Shown: in pieces, positions 1 to 8,095 of the stretch
Layout of the letters: the number at the start of each line of letters is the position of its first letter
Position numbering within the stretch: the first letter of the stretch is position 1
NCBI GenBank assembly: GCA_944326735.1
Contig: CALVFC010000059.1
Coordinates: forward strand, 1-8,095
Origin: an uncultured Limosilactobacillus sp.
Lineage (GTDB): Bacteria; Bacillota; Bacilli; Lactobacillales; Lactobacillaceae
Length of the DNA: 8,095 nucleotides
Direction: 5' to 3'
Position numbers and translations under genes: made by a program
Notes under the pieces: generated by a model
What the model was told of the DNA's origin: nothing
Databases searched by the model: none
Seen by the model: the letters and a program-made list of their open reading frames with translations, nothing else

Positions 1-13
1 GGAGAAAAGAGAA

Positions 14-1744
14 ATGAAACAATCAATGATGTTAATCCCAACCAAGAAAGAAGCACCTAGTGATGCTGAAGCACTGAGTCATAAAATGATGATTCGTGCT
101 GGGTACATTTACCAAGTTTCTGCTGGGGTTTGGTCATACTTACCACTGGCTTATCGTGTTATTCGAAAGGTTGAGAACATTATCCGCGACGAAATGGCTA
201 AAGCCGGTGCCGTTGAAATGATGATGCCAGGCCTTCTTCCAGCTGACCTTTGGCGGGAATCTGGTCGGTACGAAACTTATGGTGATAATTTATTTAAACT
301 TAAGGATCGGCGTGACCGTGACTTTATCTTAGGACCTACCCACGAGGAAACCTTTACTTCTGTTATTCGTGATAGCATTAAGTCCTACAAAAAGTTGCCA
401 TTAGTTGTCTACCAATTGCAAGACAAATTCCGGGACGAAGACCGTCCACGGTATGGAATCCTTCGCGGTAAGGAATTCGAAATGCTGGATGGCTACTCAT
501 TCTCAGCTAATCAAGCTGGATTAGACAAGTCGTATGATCTTCAAGCACAGGCTTACCGGAATATTTTTGATCGAATTGGAATTGATTACAAAGTCATTTT
601 GGCTGATTCGGGAACAATGGGTGGTAAGAATTCACAAGAATTTTCTGCTCCTGCTAAAATTGGTGAAGACATTATTGCTTACACTGATGGGGGTTACGCC
701 GCTAACCTTGAAAAGGCTACAAGCAAGTTTACCGGTGAACAACAAACTGCTGAACCTGCTGAACTAGAAAAGAAACCTACTCCAGGAGCTCATTCAGTTG
801 ACGAAGCAGCGGAAAGTTTAGGAATGGATGCCAATCAAATTCTGAAGTCAATGCTCTTTGTTGCCCGGACTGGTGAAGATGAACAACCAGTAATGGTACT
901 GATGCGTGGTAATGATGAAGTCAACGAGGCCAAGGTAACCGACGCTTTAGGCTGCGATGAACTTGAACTGGCTGATGAAGAAGTTGCCGTAAAGTACTTG
1001 GGTGCTCACCCTGGTTCACTTGGCCCAGTCGGTGTTGGTGAAGATGTGAAGATCTTGGCAGATAATTACGTTAAGGTCTTAGTTAACATGGCTTGTGGTG
1101 CTAACGATGATGGTCACCACTACATCAATGCCAATATTGATCGGGACTTCCGGGTTGACCAATTTGGTGATTTCCGGAATGTTAAAGAAGGCGAGATTGC
1201 CCCTGATGGTCATCCACTTAAGTTCACCCCAGGGATCGAAATTGGTCATATCTTTAAGTTAGGGACCCACTATTCTGCCAAGCTCGGTGCCAAGGTGTTA
1301 GACGAAAATGGTCGCCAAGTTGACGTGATTATGGGATGCTACGGCATTGGTGTAACGCGCTTATTGTCAGCAGTTGCTGAACAAACAGCTGACGAGAACG
1401 GGCTGGTTTGGCCTGATAGTATTGCGCCATTTGATGTTCATGTCATTCCTGTCAATGTTAAGAAGGATGAACAGGTAAAAATGGCCAATGAACTGGATGA
1501 AGCATTAACTAATGCTGGCTACGAAGTCCTTGTCGATGATCGGAAAGAACGTGCTGGTGTTAAGTTTGCTGACTCAGACTTAATTGGGATTCCAATTCGA
1601 GTTACTGTTGGTAAGAAAGCCAGTGACGGCATCGTTGAAATTAAGATTCGCAAGACTGGTGAAACCATTGAAGTTAAGCAAGAGGAAGTTGTTGATACAG
1701 TTAAAATCCTGCTTAAGCAATTGGCAGATCAAAATCAGAATTAG
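14..1744 (+). CDS. proS: Prolyl-tRNA synthetase, bacterial type with editing domain (complete, 576 aa)
   Basis: Cytoplasmic class II aminoacyl-tRNA synthetase that activates proline with ATP and charges tRNA-Pro. Visible in order: motif 1 region (about residues 38-72, ending in an invariant-type Pro at 72), the GPTHEE block (107-112), motif 2 with FRDEDRPR and RGKEFEMLDGYSF (139-163), an inserted YbaK-like editing domain (about 224-405) that clears mischarged Ala-tRNA-Pro, then GIEIGHIFKLGTHYS (407-421), motif 3 GCYGIGVTRLL (441-451) and a C-terminal anticodon-binding domain (about 473-568). In the editing domain a Lys at 278 and the GSLGPVG loop (334-340) are present, as expected for an active editor. 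Length matches the family. The ATG start is chosen because MKQSMMLIPT aligns with the usual ProRS N-terminus and GGAG at 1-4 lies 9 nt upstream. In lactobacilli proS usually follows cdsA and rseP; those would lie left of the window. Nothing looks broken. Confidence 0.97.
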   Translation: MKQSMMLIPTKKEAPSDAEALSHKMMIRAGYIYQVSAGVWSYLPLAYRVIRKVENIIRDEMAKAGAVEMMMPGLLPADLWRESGRYETYGDNLFKLKDRRDRDFILGPTHEETFTSVIRDSIKSYKKLPLVVYQLQDKFRDEDRPRYGILRGKEFEMLDGYSFSANQAGLDKSYDLQAQAYRNIFDRIGIDYKVILADSGTMGGKNSQEFSAPAKIGEDIIAYTDGGYAANLEKATSKFTGEQQTAEPAELEKKPTPGAHSVDEAAESLGMDANQILKSMLFVARTGEDEQPVMVLMRGNDEVNEAKVTDALGCDELELADEEVAVKYLGAHPGSLGPVGVGEDVKILADNYVKVLVNMACGANDDGHHYINANIDRDFRVDQFGDFRNVKEGEIAPDGHPLKFTPGIEIGHIFKLGTHYSAKLGAKVLDENGRQVDVIMGCYGIGVTRLLSAVAEQTADENGLVWPDSIAPFDVHVIPVNVKKDEQVKMANELDEALTNAGYEVLVDDRKERAGVKFADSDLIGIPIRVTVGKKASDGIVEIKIRKTGETIEVKQEEVVDTVKILLKQLADQNQN

Positions 1745-1758
1745 TATTCGTTAAACGT

Positions 1759-1798
1759 AAATGTGGCTGCAGCTTGCAAGTTGCACCACATTTTTATT
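1759..1798 (+). terminator. Hairpin plus T-run between proS and polC (probable leaky terminator)
   Basis: An 8-bp perfect stem pairs AAATGTGG (1759-1766) with CCACATTT (1786-1793). A bulged C (1767) is followed by a further TGCA/TGCA pairing (1768-1771 with 1782-1785), and TTTTTATT follows at 1791-1798. The shape is that of a Rho-independent terminator. I see no convincing promoter between it and polC, so polC is probably reached by read-through from proS or upstream, and the hairpin would act as a partial terminator or a processing/stability element. Confidence 0.6.
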
Positions 1799-1804
1799 AG
1801 GAGG
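1799..1804 (+). promoter_or_regulatory. polC ribosome binding site (AGGAGG)
   Basis: A consensus Shine-Dalgarno AGGAGG sits 11 nt before a GTG start at 1816. The spacing is a little long, but an in-frame TAG at 1807-1809 rules out any earlier start, and no other early in-frame ATG or GTG exists, so this site decides the polC start. It directly abuts the T-run of the preceding hairpin. Confidence 0.8.
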
Positions 1805-1815
1805 TTTAGTCGACA

Positions 1816-4800
1816 GTGGGGTTATCTCAACAAGAATTATTTACTAAACTACTTGAACAGATCCATTTTCCTGAAAAGGATAATCCAGCTTTTAAAGACG
1901 GACGGATTAGGTCGGTAGTTGTTCATAAGGCTTCACGACAGTGGGAGTTCCATTTACTGTTCCGCCATCCACTCCCGTTTGATCTTTTTCAAAGTTTTCA
2001 AAATGCTTTACAAATTGGTTTTAAAGATATTGCAGGAGTCCAAGTTAAGATTAATAGTCCGGAAACGGAACTGGACCAGTCATTGATTGACGACTACTGG
2101 CGATACGTCATTCAACAAGTTGCTCCTGATTCCCCGATGACGCAACAAGTTTGCACCCAAACTGCGCCCGAAGTTCAAGATGGCCGGGTTACCCTGGTAA
2201 TTGAGAATGAACTGATGCGTGACTTCTTAGTTAAGAAGAGTATGGCGCAGATCGAAGAGGCATATGTTAACCTGGGTTTTCCTCATTTTCGGATTCACCC
2301 GTTTGTGGACCAGTCTGCTTCGGAAGCTAAGATTAAGGAATTACGGGCCAAACATGAAGAAGCAGATGCTAAGTTGGCCGCTAAGGCAATGGAGCAAATC
2401 AAGAAAAACAGTGCGGCTAAGAAGCAACGGCAAAAACAAAAAGTGGCGGCCAGTGCAGACGGCCCTGCTCAATTAGGCCGGGTAATCAACGATTCTCAAG
2501 AAGTCGTCCAGATGAAGGATATTCATGAGGAAGAGCGATCCGTAGTTGTTGAGGGCTACGTGTTCAGCACGGAAGTTCGTGAATTGCGGTCCGGTCGCCA
2601 GTTATTGACTTTTGAAATCACGGATTACACGTCTTCCTTTGCCGTAAAAAAGTTTTCGCGCAATGAAGCGGACGAAGCTCAATTTGCCAACATCAAAGAG
2701 GGAATGTGGCTTAAAGTCCGGGGACCAGTTCAAGAGGATACTTGGATGCATGACCTAGTTATTAATGCGTACGATATTAACGAGATTAGTCACCAGGAGC
2801 GCCAAGACCAGGCGCCAGCCGATGACAAGCGAATTGAACTCCATACCCATAGTGAAATGAGCCAGATGGATGCGACAAATTCTATTACTGAACTGGCCAC
2901 ACAAGCTCACAAATGGGGACAGCCGGCAATTGCCATTACCGATCATGCCGATGTACAGGCCTTCCCAGAAGCGTTTAAAGCAGCATCTAAACTAGGTATT
3001 AAGATGATTTACGGTGTTGAAGCAAACGTTGTCGATGATGGTATTCCCCTGGTTTATAACGAAAACCATGCCGTCTTACTGGATAATACCTATGTCATCT
3101 TTGATGTGGAAACGACTGGTCTGTCAGCCATTTACGATAAAGTGATTGAGCTGTCTGCCGTTAAAATGAAAGATGGAGAAGTCCTTGAACGGTTCGATGA
3201 ATTCATTGATCCGGGCTTCCCATTATCTGAGCAAACAACCAACCTGACCAGTATTACGGATGAAATGGTGCATGGTTCGAAGTCCGAAGAAGAAGTATTT
3301 AAGATGTTTAAAGACTTTTGTGATGGCTGCATCATTGCTGGTCACAACGTCTCTTTCGATATGGGCTTTATGAACACTGGCTACCGTCGCCATAACATGA
3401 GTGAGATTACAGAACCAGTTATTGATACATTACCATTAGCGCGGTTCCTCTATCCTCATATGCGTGGATACCGGTTAAACACCTTAAGTAAGAAGTTTAA
3501 GGTGGCATTGGAACACCACCACCGTGCTAATTATGATGCCGAAGCCACCGGCCACTTGCTATATAAGTTCTTAAAGGACGGGGAAAAACGGTACGGTATT
3601 CGTTATGTTGATGACCTTAATAAGCACATGACTGATAACGATGCTTACCGGCATGCACGCCCATTCCACGTGACAATCTTGACGCAGACCCAAGCTGGCT
3701 TGAAGAACCTTTTTAAACTTGTTTCTTTATCAAACGTCACTTACTTTGCCCGGGTACCACGGATTCCTCGTTCTGTCCTGACCAAGTATCGGGAAGGCTT
3801 ATTGCTGGGAACTGCTTGTTCGTCAGGTGAGGTTTTCACCGCCATGATGGAAAAGGGCTATACCGAAGCTAAGCGGAAGGCCCAATATTATGACTTCATT
3901 GAAGTGCAACCGAAACCAAACTATGCACCATTACTGGAGCAAAAGGTGATTGCGGATGATGAGCACCTTGAAGACATTTTGAAGAACATGGTCAAATTGG
4001 GACAAGAAATGGATAAGCCCGTTGTGGCAACGGGGGATGTTCACTATATCGATCCTCATGATGCGATCTATCGGCAAATACTGATTAATTCGCAAGGTGG
4101 GGCCAATCCGCTTAACCGGACTCACCGTCCCGATGTCCACTTCCGGACGACCGACGAAATGCTTAAAGAATTTAGTTTCTTAGACGAAGATACTGCTCAT
4201 CAAATTGTGGTTACCAACACCCATAAAGTTGCTGACCTGATTGATGATGATATTCGGCCTGTTAAGGATAAACTGTACACTCCTCATATGAAGGGGGCTG
4301 AGCAGGAAATCCAGGACCGGACATGGCATACTGCGAAGGCTTGGTATGGTGACCCACTACCAAAGTTGGTTCGTGATCGTGTGGAGTTGGAATTAAATAG
4401 TATTGTCAAGAACGGATTCTCGGTTATTTATTTGATTGCCCAACGGCTGGTTGCCAAGTCCAACAAGGACGGATACTTAGTTGGTTCACGGGGATCTGTT
4501 GGATCTTCTGTGGTTGCCACTTTGTCGGGAATTACCGAAGTGAACCCCTTACCACCTCATTATCGCTGCCCAAAGTGTCAATACTGTCACTTCTACACGA
4601 AGGGTGAGTACAGTTCTGGATTTGACCTGCCTGAACGGCGGTGCCCGAAGTGTGGGACATTGATGGTTAAAGATGGGCACGATATTCCATTCCAGACTTT
4701 CTTAGGATTTAAGGGAAACAAGGTTCCTGATATCGATTTGAACTTTTCAGGAGACTACCAGCCAATTGCCCATAACTACATGAAGGTCCTATTCGGCGAA

Positions 4801-6147
4801 AAGAACGTGTTCCGGGCCGGGACAATCGGGACGGTTGCCGATAAGACTGCTTATGGATATGTGAAAGCCTTTGAACGAGACACGGACCAGCAATTCCGTG
4901 GGGCCGAGGAAGACCGCCTTGCCCATGGTGCTACTGGTGTTAAGCGGACAACGGGTCAGCACCCGGCCGGAATTATCATTGTGCCTGATGATATGGACAT
5001 TTACGACTTTACACCTGTTCAATACCCAGCTGATGATCAAAATGCTGCCTGGGAAACGACCCACTTCGATTTCCACTCGATTCACGATAATATCCTGAAG
5101 ATGGATATTCTGGGTCATGATGATCCAACGATGATTCGTGCCCTGCAAGATCTGTCGGGGGTTAACCCAAAGACCATCCCAATGAACGATCCTGGGGTGA
5201 TGTCACTATTTTCCAGTCCTAAAGCACTCGGGGTTACTGAAGAACAAATTCAATCAAAGACTGGGACCCTCGGTTTGCCAGAATTCGGAACCCGCTTTGT
5301 GCGCGGAATGTTAAATGACACGCACCCAAAGAACTATTCCCAGCTCCTCCAGATTTCTGGACTATCACACGGGACTGGTGTGTGGTTGGATAATGCCCAG
5401 GAGCTAATTAAAGAGGGAACTGCGACAATTGCCAACGTGATTGGTTGTCGTGATAACATCATGACCGACTTAATTCACTATGGCCTTGACTCCGAAACTT
5501 CTTTCCAAGTGATGGAATCTGTGCGGCACGGTCGTGGAATCCCTGATGATTGGCAGAAGAAGATGCGCGATGCCAATGTTCCGCAGTGGTACATGGATTC
5601 CTGTTTGAAGATCAAGTACATGTTCCCACGAGCACACGCGGCTGCTTATGTCCTGATGGCACTGCGGATTGCTTACTTTAAAGTTTACTTCCCATTGGTT
5701 TATTACTGTGCCTTCTTCTCCGTGCGGGCAGACGACTTTGATATTGTCGCAATGTCCCACGGGAAAGACGCCGTTAAGCAGCGGATGAAGCAGATTAACG
5801 ATGAAGGAAATGATGCTAGTGCGAAGGAAAAGAGTCTGCTGACTATCCTGGAGCTAGCCAACGAAATGCTCGAACGGGGCTTTAAATTTAAGATGGTTGA
5901 CCTCCAACGATCGGATGCCTCTAATTGGTTGATTGATGGTGATTCATTGATTGCTCCATTTAGAGCCGTGCCTGGATTGGGGTTGAACGTTGCTAAGCAA
6001 ATCGTTGCCGCACGGGAAGAAAAGCCATTTCTTTCCAAAGAAGACCTGGCAGAACGGGGCAAGGACTCCCAAACGTTGATCGAGTTCCTGACACAAAATC
6101 ACGTATTGGACGACCTGCCAGATGAGAACCAGCTGAGCCTGTTCTGA
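1816..6147 (+). CDS. polC: DNA polymerase III alpha subunit, Gram-positive PolC type (complete, 1443 aa, GTG start)
   Basis: Essential replicative polymerase of Firmicutes, combining polymerase and proofreading exonuclease in one chain. Domains in order: N-terminal domain (about 1-165); a Lys/Ala/Glu-rich charged linker (about 168-212); OB fold (about 241-325); first half of the PHP domain (338-420, [13 protein letters not shown] at 341-353, TDH at 375-377); inserted DEDDh exonuclease (about 424-590) with D430, E432, D515, H569 and D574; second PHP half (about 611-810, ATGDVHYI at 738-745); palm with GSRGSVGSS (890-898); a four-Cys zinc site (C918, C921, C943, C946); catalytic [10 protein letters not shown] with D972 and D974, third Asp probably D1097; fingers; and a C-terminal helix-hairpin-helix segment ([12 protein letters not shown], 1385-1396). 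It ends in QLSLF (1439-1443), a canonical beta-clamp-binding peptide. Length and order match Bacillus PolC. The gene closes with tandem in-frame stops TGA TAA (6145-6150). No catalytic residue is missing. Confidence 0.98.
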   Translation: MGLSQQELFTKLLEQIHFPEKDNPAFKDGRIRSVVVHKASRQWEFHLLFRHPLPFDLFQSFQNALQIGFKDIAGVQVKINSPETELDQSLIDDYWRYVIQQVAPDSPMTQQVCTQTAPEVQDGRVTLVIENELMRDFLVKKSMAQIEEAYVNLGFPHFRIHPFVDQSASEAKIKELRAKHEEADAKLAAKAMEQIKKNSAAKKQRQKQKVAASADGPAQLGRVINDSQEVVQMKDIHEEERSVVVEGYVFSTEVRELRSGRQLLTFEITDYTSSFAVKKFSRNEADEAQFANIKEGMWLKVRGPVQEDTWMHDLVINAYDINEISHQERQDQAPADDKRIELHTHSEMSQMDATNSITELATQAHKWGQPAIAITDHADVQAFPEAFKAASKLGIKMIYGVEANVVDDGIPLVYNENHAVLLDNTYVIFDVETTGLSAIYDKVIELSAVKMKDGEVLERFDEFIDPGFPLSEQTTNLTSITDEMVHGSKSEEEVFKMFKDFCDGCIIAGHNVSFDMGFMNTGYRRHNMSEITEPVIDTLPLARFLYPHMRGYRLNTLSKKFKVALEHHHRANYDAEATGHLLYKFLKDGEKRYGIRYVDDLNKHMTDNDAYRHARPFHVTILTQTQAGLKNLFKLVSLSNVTYFARVPRIPRSVLTKYREGLLLGTACSSGEVFTAMMEKGYTEAKRKAQYYDFIEVQPKPNYAPLLEQKVIADDEHLEDILKNMVKLGQEMDKPVVATGDVHYIDPHDAIYRQILINSQGGANPLNRTHRPDVHFRTTDEMLKEFSFLDEDTAHQIVVTNTHKVADLIDDDIRPVKDKLYTPHMKGAEQEIQDRTWHTAKAWYGDPLPKLVRDRVELELNSIVKNGFSVIYLIAQRLVAKSNKDGYLVGSRGSVGSSVVATLSGITEVNPLPPHYRCPKCQYCHFYTKGEYSSGFDLPERRCPKCGTLMVKDGHDIPFQTFLGFKGNKVPDIDLNFSGDYQPIAHNYMKVLFGEKNVFRAGTIGTVADKTAYGYVKAFERDTDQQFRGAEEDRLAHGATGVKRTTGQHPAGIIIVPDDMDIYDFTPVQYPADDQNAAWETTHFDFHSIHDNILKMDILGHDDPTMIRALQDLSGVNPKTIPMNDPGVMSLFSSPKALGVTEEQIQSKTGTLGLPEFGTRFVRGMLNDTHPKNYSQLLQISGLSHGTGVWLDNAQELIKEGTATIANVIGCRDNIMTDLIHYGLDSETSFQVMESVRHGRGIPDDWQKKMRDANVPQWYMDSCLKIKYMFPRAHAAAYVLMALRIAYFKVYFPLVYYCAFFSVRADDFDIVAMSHGKDAVKQRMKQINDEGNDASAKEKSLLTILELANEMLERGFKFKMVDLQRSDASNWLIDGDSLIAPFRAVPGLGLNVAKQIVAAREEKPFLSKEDLAERGKDSQTLIEFLTQNHVLDDLPDENQLSLF

Positions 6148-6158
6148 TAAGCCAAGGC

Positions 6159-6187
6159 TTGCTAAAAGCAACTTAGGATGATAAAAT
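6159..6187 (+). promoter_or_regulatory. Candidate sigma-A promoter for the rimP-nusA operon
   Basis: TTGCTA (6159-6164, 4 of 6 matches to TTGACA) lies 17 bp from TAAAAT (6182-6187, 5 of 6 matches to TATAAT), and a TG at 6179-6180 forms an extended -10 (TGaTAAAAT). Transcription would start near 6193-6196. The -10 lies in two perfect tandem copies of ATGATAAA (6178-6193), so a second, weaker -10-like register exists 8 bp downstream. Placed just after the polC stop, it would give rimP-nusA their own promoter with a leader of about 70 nt. Judged by eye only. Confidence 0.45.
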
Positions 6188-6212
6188 GATAAATGTTAAA
6201 TAACTCGTGGTG

Positions 6213-6242
6213 GAGTGAGCAGCAATGCTCACTCTTTTTATT
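6213..6242 (+). terminator. Perfect 9-bp GCAA-tetraloop hairpin with T-run in front of rimP (polC terminator or operon attenuator)
   Basis: GAGTGAGCA (6213-6221) pairs perfectly with TGCTCACTC (6226-6234) around a GCAA loop (GNRA type), followed by TTTTTATT (6235-6242). This is a clear Rho-independent terminator shape. It ends only about 10 nt before the rimP Shine-Dalgarno. If the upstream candidate promoter is real, the hairpin lies in the 5' leader of rimP-nusA and must be read through for expression. Otherwise it simply ends the polC transcript with leakage downstream. Confidence 0.8.
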
Positions 6243-6251
6243 GCAATTAGT

Positions 6252-6258
6252 GGAGGTG
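6252..6258 (+). promoter_or_regulatory. rimP ribosome binding site (GGAGGTG)
   Basis: GGAGGTG lies 5 nt before the ATG at 6264 and decides the rimP start. An in-frame ATG at 6225 lies in the terminator hairpin, has no Shine-Dalgarno, and would add 13 residues that the family lacks. Confidence 0.85.
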
Positions 6259-6263
6259 AAATC

Positions 6264-6752
6264 ATGAGTACCAACGAGATTATTGATACAGTTAATTCGT
6301 TAGTTGAACCAATCTTGGATAAACATAACTTTTACCTCTTTGATACTGAGTTTGTAAAGGAAGGTCATTCTTGGTATCTCCGTGTTTACATTGATAAGGA
6401 CGGGGGCATCACGTTGAATGACTGTGCACTGGTAAGTGATGAGTTAAGTGAAGCACTGGATAGTGCTGAGCCAGATCCAATTCCCCAAGCTTATTTCTTG
6501 GAAGTTTCATCACCAGGTGCAGAGCGTCCTTTGAAGAATGAGCGTGACTACAAGAGTGCTGTTAATCGCTACATTCATGTGTCGCTTTATCAACAAATCA
6601 ATGGGAAAAAGTTCTACGAGGGTACTTTAACCAACCTGACGCCGGATGAATTAACCCTTGATTACTTGGATAAAACACGGCATCGTCAAATTACAATTGA
6701 TCGGCAAAAGATAGCTAAAGCGCGATTTGCCATTGACTTTAGCAAAATGTAA
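6264..6752 (+). CDS. rimP: Ribosome maturation factor RimP (YlxS), 162 aa
   Basis: RimP helps assemble the 30S ribosomal subunit. It acts in the cytoplasm and is not part of the mature ribosome. The protein shows the usual two-part layout: an alpha/beta N-terminal domain (about 1-90) with [20 protein letters not shown] near the start and the family signature [14 protein letters not shown] at 77-90, then a small Sm-like C-terminal beta domain (about 91-162). Length matches the family when translation starts at 6264. It sits directly upstream of nusA, the conserved rimP-nusA order of bacteria, and its TAA stop (6750-6752) overlaps the nusA Shine-Dalgarno region, so the two are surely co-transcribed and perhaps translationally coupled. 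No defects seen. Confidence 0.95.
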   Translation: MSTNEIIDTVNSLVEPILDKHNFYLFDTEFVKEGHSWYLRVYIDKDGGITLNDCALVSDELSEALDSAEPDPIPQAYFLEVSSPGAERPLKNERDYKSAVNRYIHVSLYQQINGKKFYEGTLTNLTPDELTLDYLDKTRHRQITIDRQKIAKARFAIDFSKM

Positions 6753-6757
6753 AGGAG
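6751..6757 (+). promoter_or_regulatory. nusA ribosome binding site (AAAGGAG) overlapping the rimP stop
   Basis: AAAGGAG begins inside the rimP TAA stop and lies 10 nt before the GTG at 6768. The rimP stop is also in frame with nusA, so no start further upstream is possible. [20 protein letters not shown] from this GTG fits the family N-terminus. Confidence 0.75.
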
Positions 6758-6767
6758 TGTATCCACG

Positions 6768-7931
6768 GTGAGCAAACAGAAAACGAATACTGAAATGATT
6801 GCTGCTCTTAACTACTTGGAAAAGGAAAAGGGCATCAAAAAGGAAGTTGTGATTGAAGCCTTAGAGCAGGCTCTGGAATCTGCTTACAAGCAGAATTATG
6901 GTGAAAAGAACGTCGAAGTCGACTTTGACGAACAAACTGGTAATATTAAGGTGTACGCAGTAAAAACGCTTACTGATGACCCTGACTTGGTCGAAGACGA
7001 CGCCAATGAATACATGAGTTTGGCTGAAGCACGGAAATTGCCTCATGGTCAAGGCTACGACGCTGGGGATGAAATCCGGGAAGAAGTAACCCCGCGGGAC
7101 TTTGGCCGGATTGCTGCACAAACTGCCAAGCAAGTGGTAATGCAACGGTTGCGTGAAGAAGAACGTAAAATCATTTACGACAAGTACAAGACCTACGAAA
7201 ACGAAATCATCACTGGTGAAGTTTCTCGGGAAGACAAGCGCTTTACTTGGGTTGACCTCGGTGATGGTGTTGAAGGGGCCATGGGCTTCCGGGACAAGAT
7301 GCCAAATGAACACTACCACATTCACGACCGCATTCAGGTTTACGTTTCCAAGGTTAACGACGACCGGCATGGTCCCCAAATCTTTGTTTCACGGACCGCT
7401 CCGGAATTGTTAAAGCGGTTATTTGAACGTGAAGTTCCTGAAATCAAAGATGGGACCGTCTTGATCGAAAACATTGCCCGTGAAGCTGGCGATCGTGCGA
7501 AGGTCGCTGTTTACTCCAATGATCCAAATGTTGACCCAGTTGGGACCTGCGTTGGTCCACGGGGATCCCGTGTACAAGCAATTGTTAACGAATTAGATGG
7601 CGAGAACATGGACATTGTGGAATACGTTAAGGACCCAGCAGAATTCATCGCTAATGCCTTGAACCCAGCGGAAGTACTAGACGTGATCTTCAATGAGCCT
7701 GGTGAACCGACTGTTGATGAAGAAACTGGCGAAACAATTGAACCAGAACGTTCCGCAACGGTGGTTGTCCCTGATAATCAATTGTCCTTAGCCATTGGTA
7801 AGCGTGGTCAAAACGCACGGCTTGCTGCTCGGTTGACCAAGTACAAGATTGATATTGTGTTTGCTCTGGAGGCAATTCCAAGATCAGCGCGTTTGCAGGC
7901 AACACCGGCGCAGGGAAATCCACCTTTTTGA
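6768..7931 (+). CDS. nusA: Transcription termination/antitermination factor NusA, 3' end replaced by foreign sequence
   Basis: NusA binds RNA polymerase and nascent RNA, promoting pausing and intrinsic termination and taking part in rRNA antitermination. Seen in order: N-terminal polymerase-binding domain (about 1-143, including [20 protein letters not shown] at 106-125), S1 domain (about 144-210, [18 protein letters not shown] at 178-195), KH1 with [15 protein letters not shown] (262-276), a short acidic insert (about 309-328), and KH2 with [15 protein letters not shown] (343-357). Recognisable NusA ends at KYKIDI (residue 363, base 7856), where related proteins continue with a short polar tail and then stop. 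The 24 further codons to the TGA at 7929-7931 do not resemble NusA: they are an out-of-frame reading of an rsgA fragment with about 60% GC. The genuine annotation is therefore a 3'-truncated nusA, 6768 to about 7856. GTG start and Shine-Dalgarno are good. ylxR and infB would normally follow but are absent. Confidence 0.93.
   Translation: MSKQKTNTEMIAALNYLEKEKGIKKEVVIEALEQALESAYKQNYGEKNVEVDFDEQTGNIKVYAVKTLTDDPDLVEDDANEYMSLAEARKLPHGQGYDAGDEIREEVTPRDFGRIAAQTAKQVVMQRLREEERKIIYDKYKTYENEIITGEVSREDKRFTWVDLGDGVEGAMGFRDKMPNEHYHIHDRIQVYVSKVNDDRHGPQIFVSRTAPELLKRLFEREVPEIKDGTVLIENIAREAGDRAKVAVYSNDPNVDPVGTCVGPRGSRVQAIVNELDGENMDIVEYVKDPAEFIANALNPAEVLDVIFNEPGEPTVDEETGETIEPERSATVVVPDNQLSLAIGKRGQNARLAARLTKYKIDIVFALEAIPRSARLQATPAQGNPPF
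7850..7882. other. Chimeric junction between Lactobacillaceae nusA and an unrelated rsgA fragment
   Basis: To the left NusA is intact in its frame up to base 7856. To the right, from about 7877 (KISAFAG, then the P-loop) RsgA is read in a different frame; that frame has a stop at 7850-7852, so it cannot extend into nusA. Hand-counted GC is 57 of 120 bases (47.5%) in 7741-7860 and 141 of 235 (60%) in 7861-8095. The exact breakpoint cannot be fixed closer than about 7857-7876, because those bases fit neither family well. Confidence 0.85.
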
Positions 7932-8095
7932 ACCGCGTCTGTCCGGCGCTGCATCTGCAAACCGGAGAGACCAGCCAAAAACTGGGACGCGGACGGCATA
8001 CCACCCGCCATGTGGAGCTCTATCCTCTGCCGGGCGGCGGATATGTGGCGGATACGCCGGGGTTTGGGACGATGGATGTGATGCAGTACGGCATC
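7859..8095 (+). CDS. rsgA: Ribosome small-subunit-dependent GTPase RsgA, internal fragment (both ends missing)
   Basis: A 79-codon piece of the circularly permuted GTPase RsgA (YjeQ/YloQ), which checks late 30S assembly. Visible: KISAFAG leading into the P-loop GNTGAGKST (7898-7924), then FLNRV, the [14 protein letters not shown] switch I block that is diagnostic for RsgA, and DTPGFGTMD (G3 motif). The N-terminal OB domain and the G4 motif should lie upstream but are replaced by nusA; the C-terminal zinc-binding domain would lie beyond the window. There is no start codon of its own. Codons are GC-rich (GGC, CTG, CCG, GCG) and unlike those of the neighbouring genes, which suggests a clostridial donor such as an Oscillospirales gut bacterium. 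The first dozen codons of this interval may belong to the junction and not to rsgA. Family identification is confident; the donor is a guess. Confidence 0.85.

Noticed and set aside
1745..1815. T-box or other riboswitch between proS and polC
   Set aside because: The gap is too short and shows only a simple terminator-like hairpin. No T-box sequence is visible, and a T-box for proS would lie upstream of the window.
3085..3585. Exonuclease module interrupting the PHP domain as a possible inserted foreign domain
   Set aside because: This split-PHP arrangement with an embedded DEDDh proofreading exonuclease is the normal architecture of PolC.
4789..5148. A 119-codon open frame on the minus strand inside polC (and similar antisense frames at 5703-6062 and 6861-7379)
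   Set aside because: They lie opposite well-conserved coding sequence of polC or nusA and encode nothing I recognise, so they are by-products of the coding strand's codon pattern.
6225..6263. A 13-residue N-terminal extension of RimP from an ATG at 6225
   Set aside because: That ATG lies in the loop and descending arm of the terminator hairpin and has no Shine-Dalgarno, and the extra residues are not typical of RimP. The ATG at 6264 has GGAGGTG at ideal distance.
7692..7751. Acidic, repeat-like insert between KH1 and KH2 of NusA ([10 protein letters not shown])
   Set aside because: It is a short in-frame linker in a loop where length is expected to vary between species; no sign of a frameshift or repeat expansion.
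7857..7931. A novel 24-residue C-terminal tail on NusA
   Set aside because: The tail is a wrong-frame reading of an rsgA P-loop region with foreign base composition; it begins exactly where NusA homology ends.
7859..8095. Horizontal acquisition of rsgA next to nusA
   Set aside because: The rsgA piece lacks its start, OB domain and G4 motif, and no mobile element, repeat or integration site is visible at the junction. A sequencing or assembly chimera is simpler.

Overview
This window is an ordinary housekeeping segment from a low-to-mid GC Firmicute. It carries proS, polC, rimP and nusA, all on the + strand. Protein content and codon habits (heavy use of CGG for Arg, GGT for Gly, GTG starts with strong AGGAGG-type Shine-Dalgarno sites, about 47% GC) point to Lactobacillaceae, most likely the Limosilactobacillus group (reuteri/fermentum-like). 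The species assignment is inference from sequence feel and gene order, not from a database comparison.

Layout. Positions 1-1744 hold complete proS (bacterial-type prolyl-tRNA synthetase with internal editing domain), starting almost at the window edge. A 71-bp gap contains a hairpin plus T-run and the polC ribosome binding site. Positions 1816-6147 hold complete polC, the Gram-positive replicative DNA polymerase with all expected domains and catalytic residues. The next 116 bp contain a candidate extended -10 promoter, a perfect 9-bp GCAA-tetraloop hairpin with T-run, and the rimP ribosome binding site. This is a leader arrangement that fits the known NusA-controlled attenuation of the rimP-nusA operon in Bacillus. 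rimP (6264-6752) and nusA (from 6768) follow, closely spaced.

The right end is not what it seems. NusA homology stops abruptly at about base 7856, just after the second KH domain. The remaining roughly 239 bases jump to about 60% GC and encode, in another frame, the P-loop, switch I and DTPG motifs of RsgA (YjeQ/YloQ), a ribosome-assembly GTPase. Its codon usage resembles a GC-rich clostridial gut bacterium such as Oscillospirales. The most economical explanation is a chimeric contig or read joining two organisms, not a new gene fusion.

Together the genuine genes serve core information processing: tRNA charging (ProRS), chromosome replication (PolC), 30S maturation (RimP) and transcription elongation/termination (NusA). 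I found no mobile element, CRISPR array, RNA gene, defence system or other novel system. The two points that merit a second look are the chimeric junction and the leader terminator in front of rimP-nusA.
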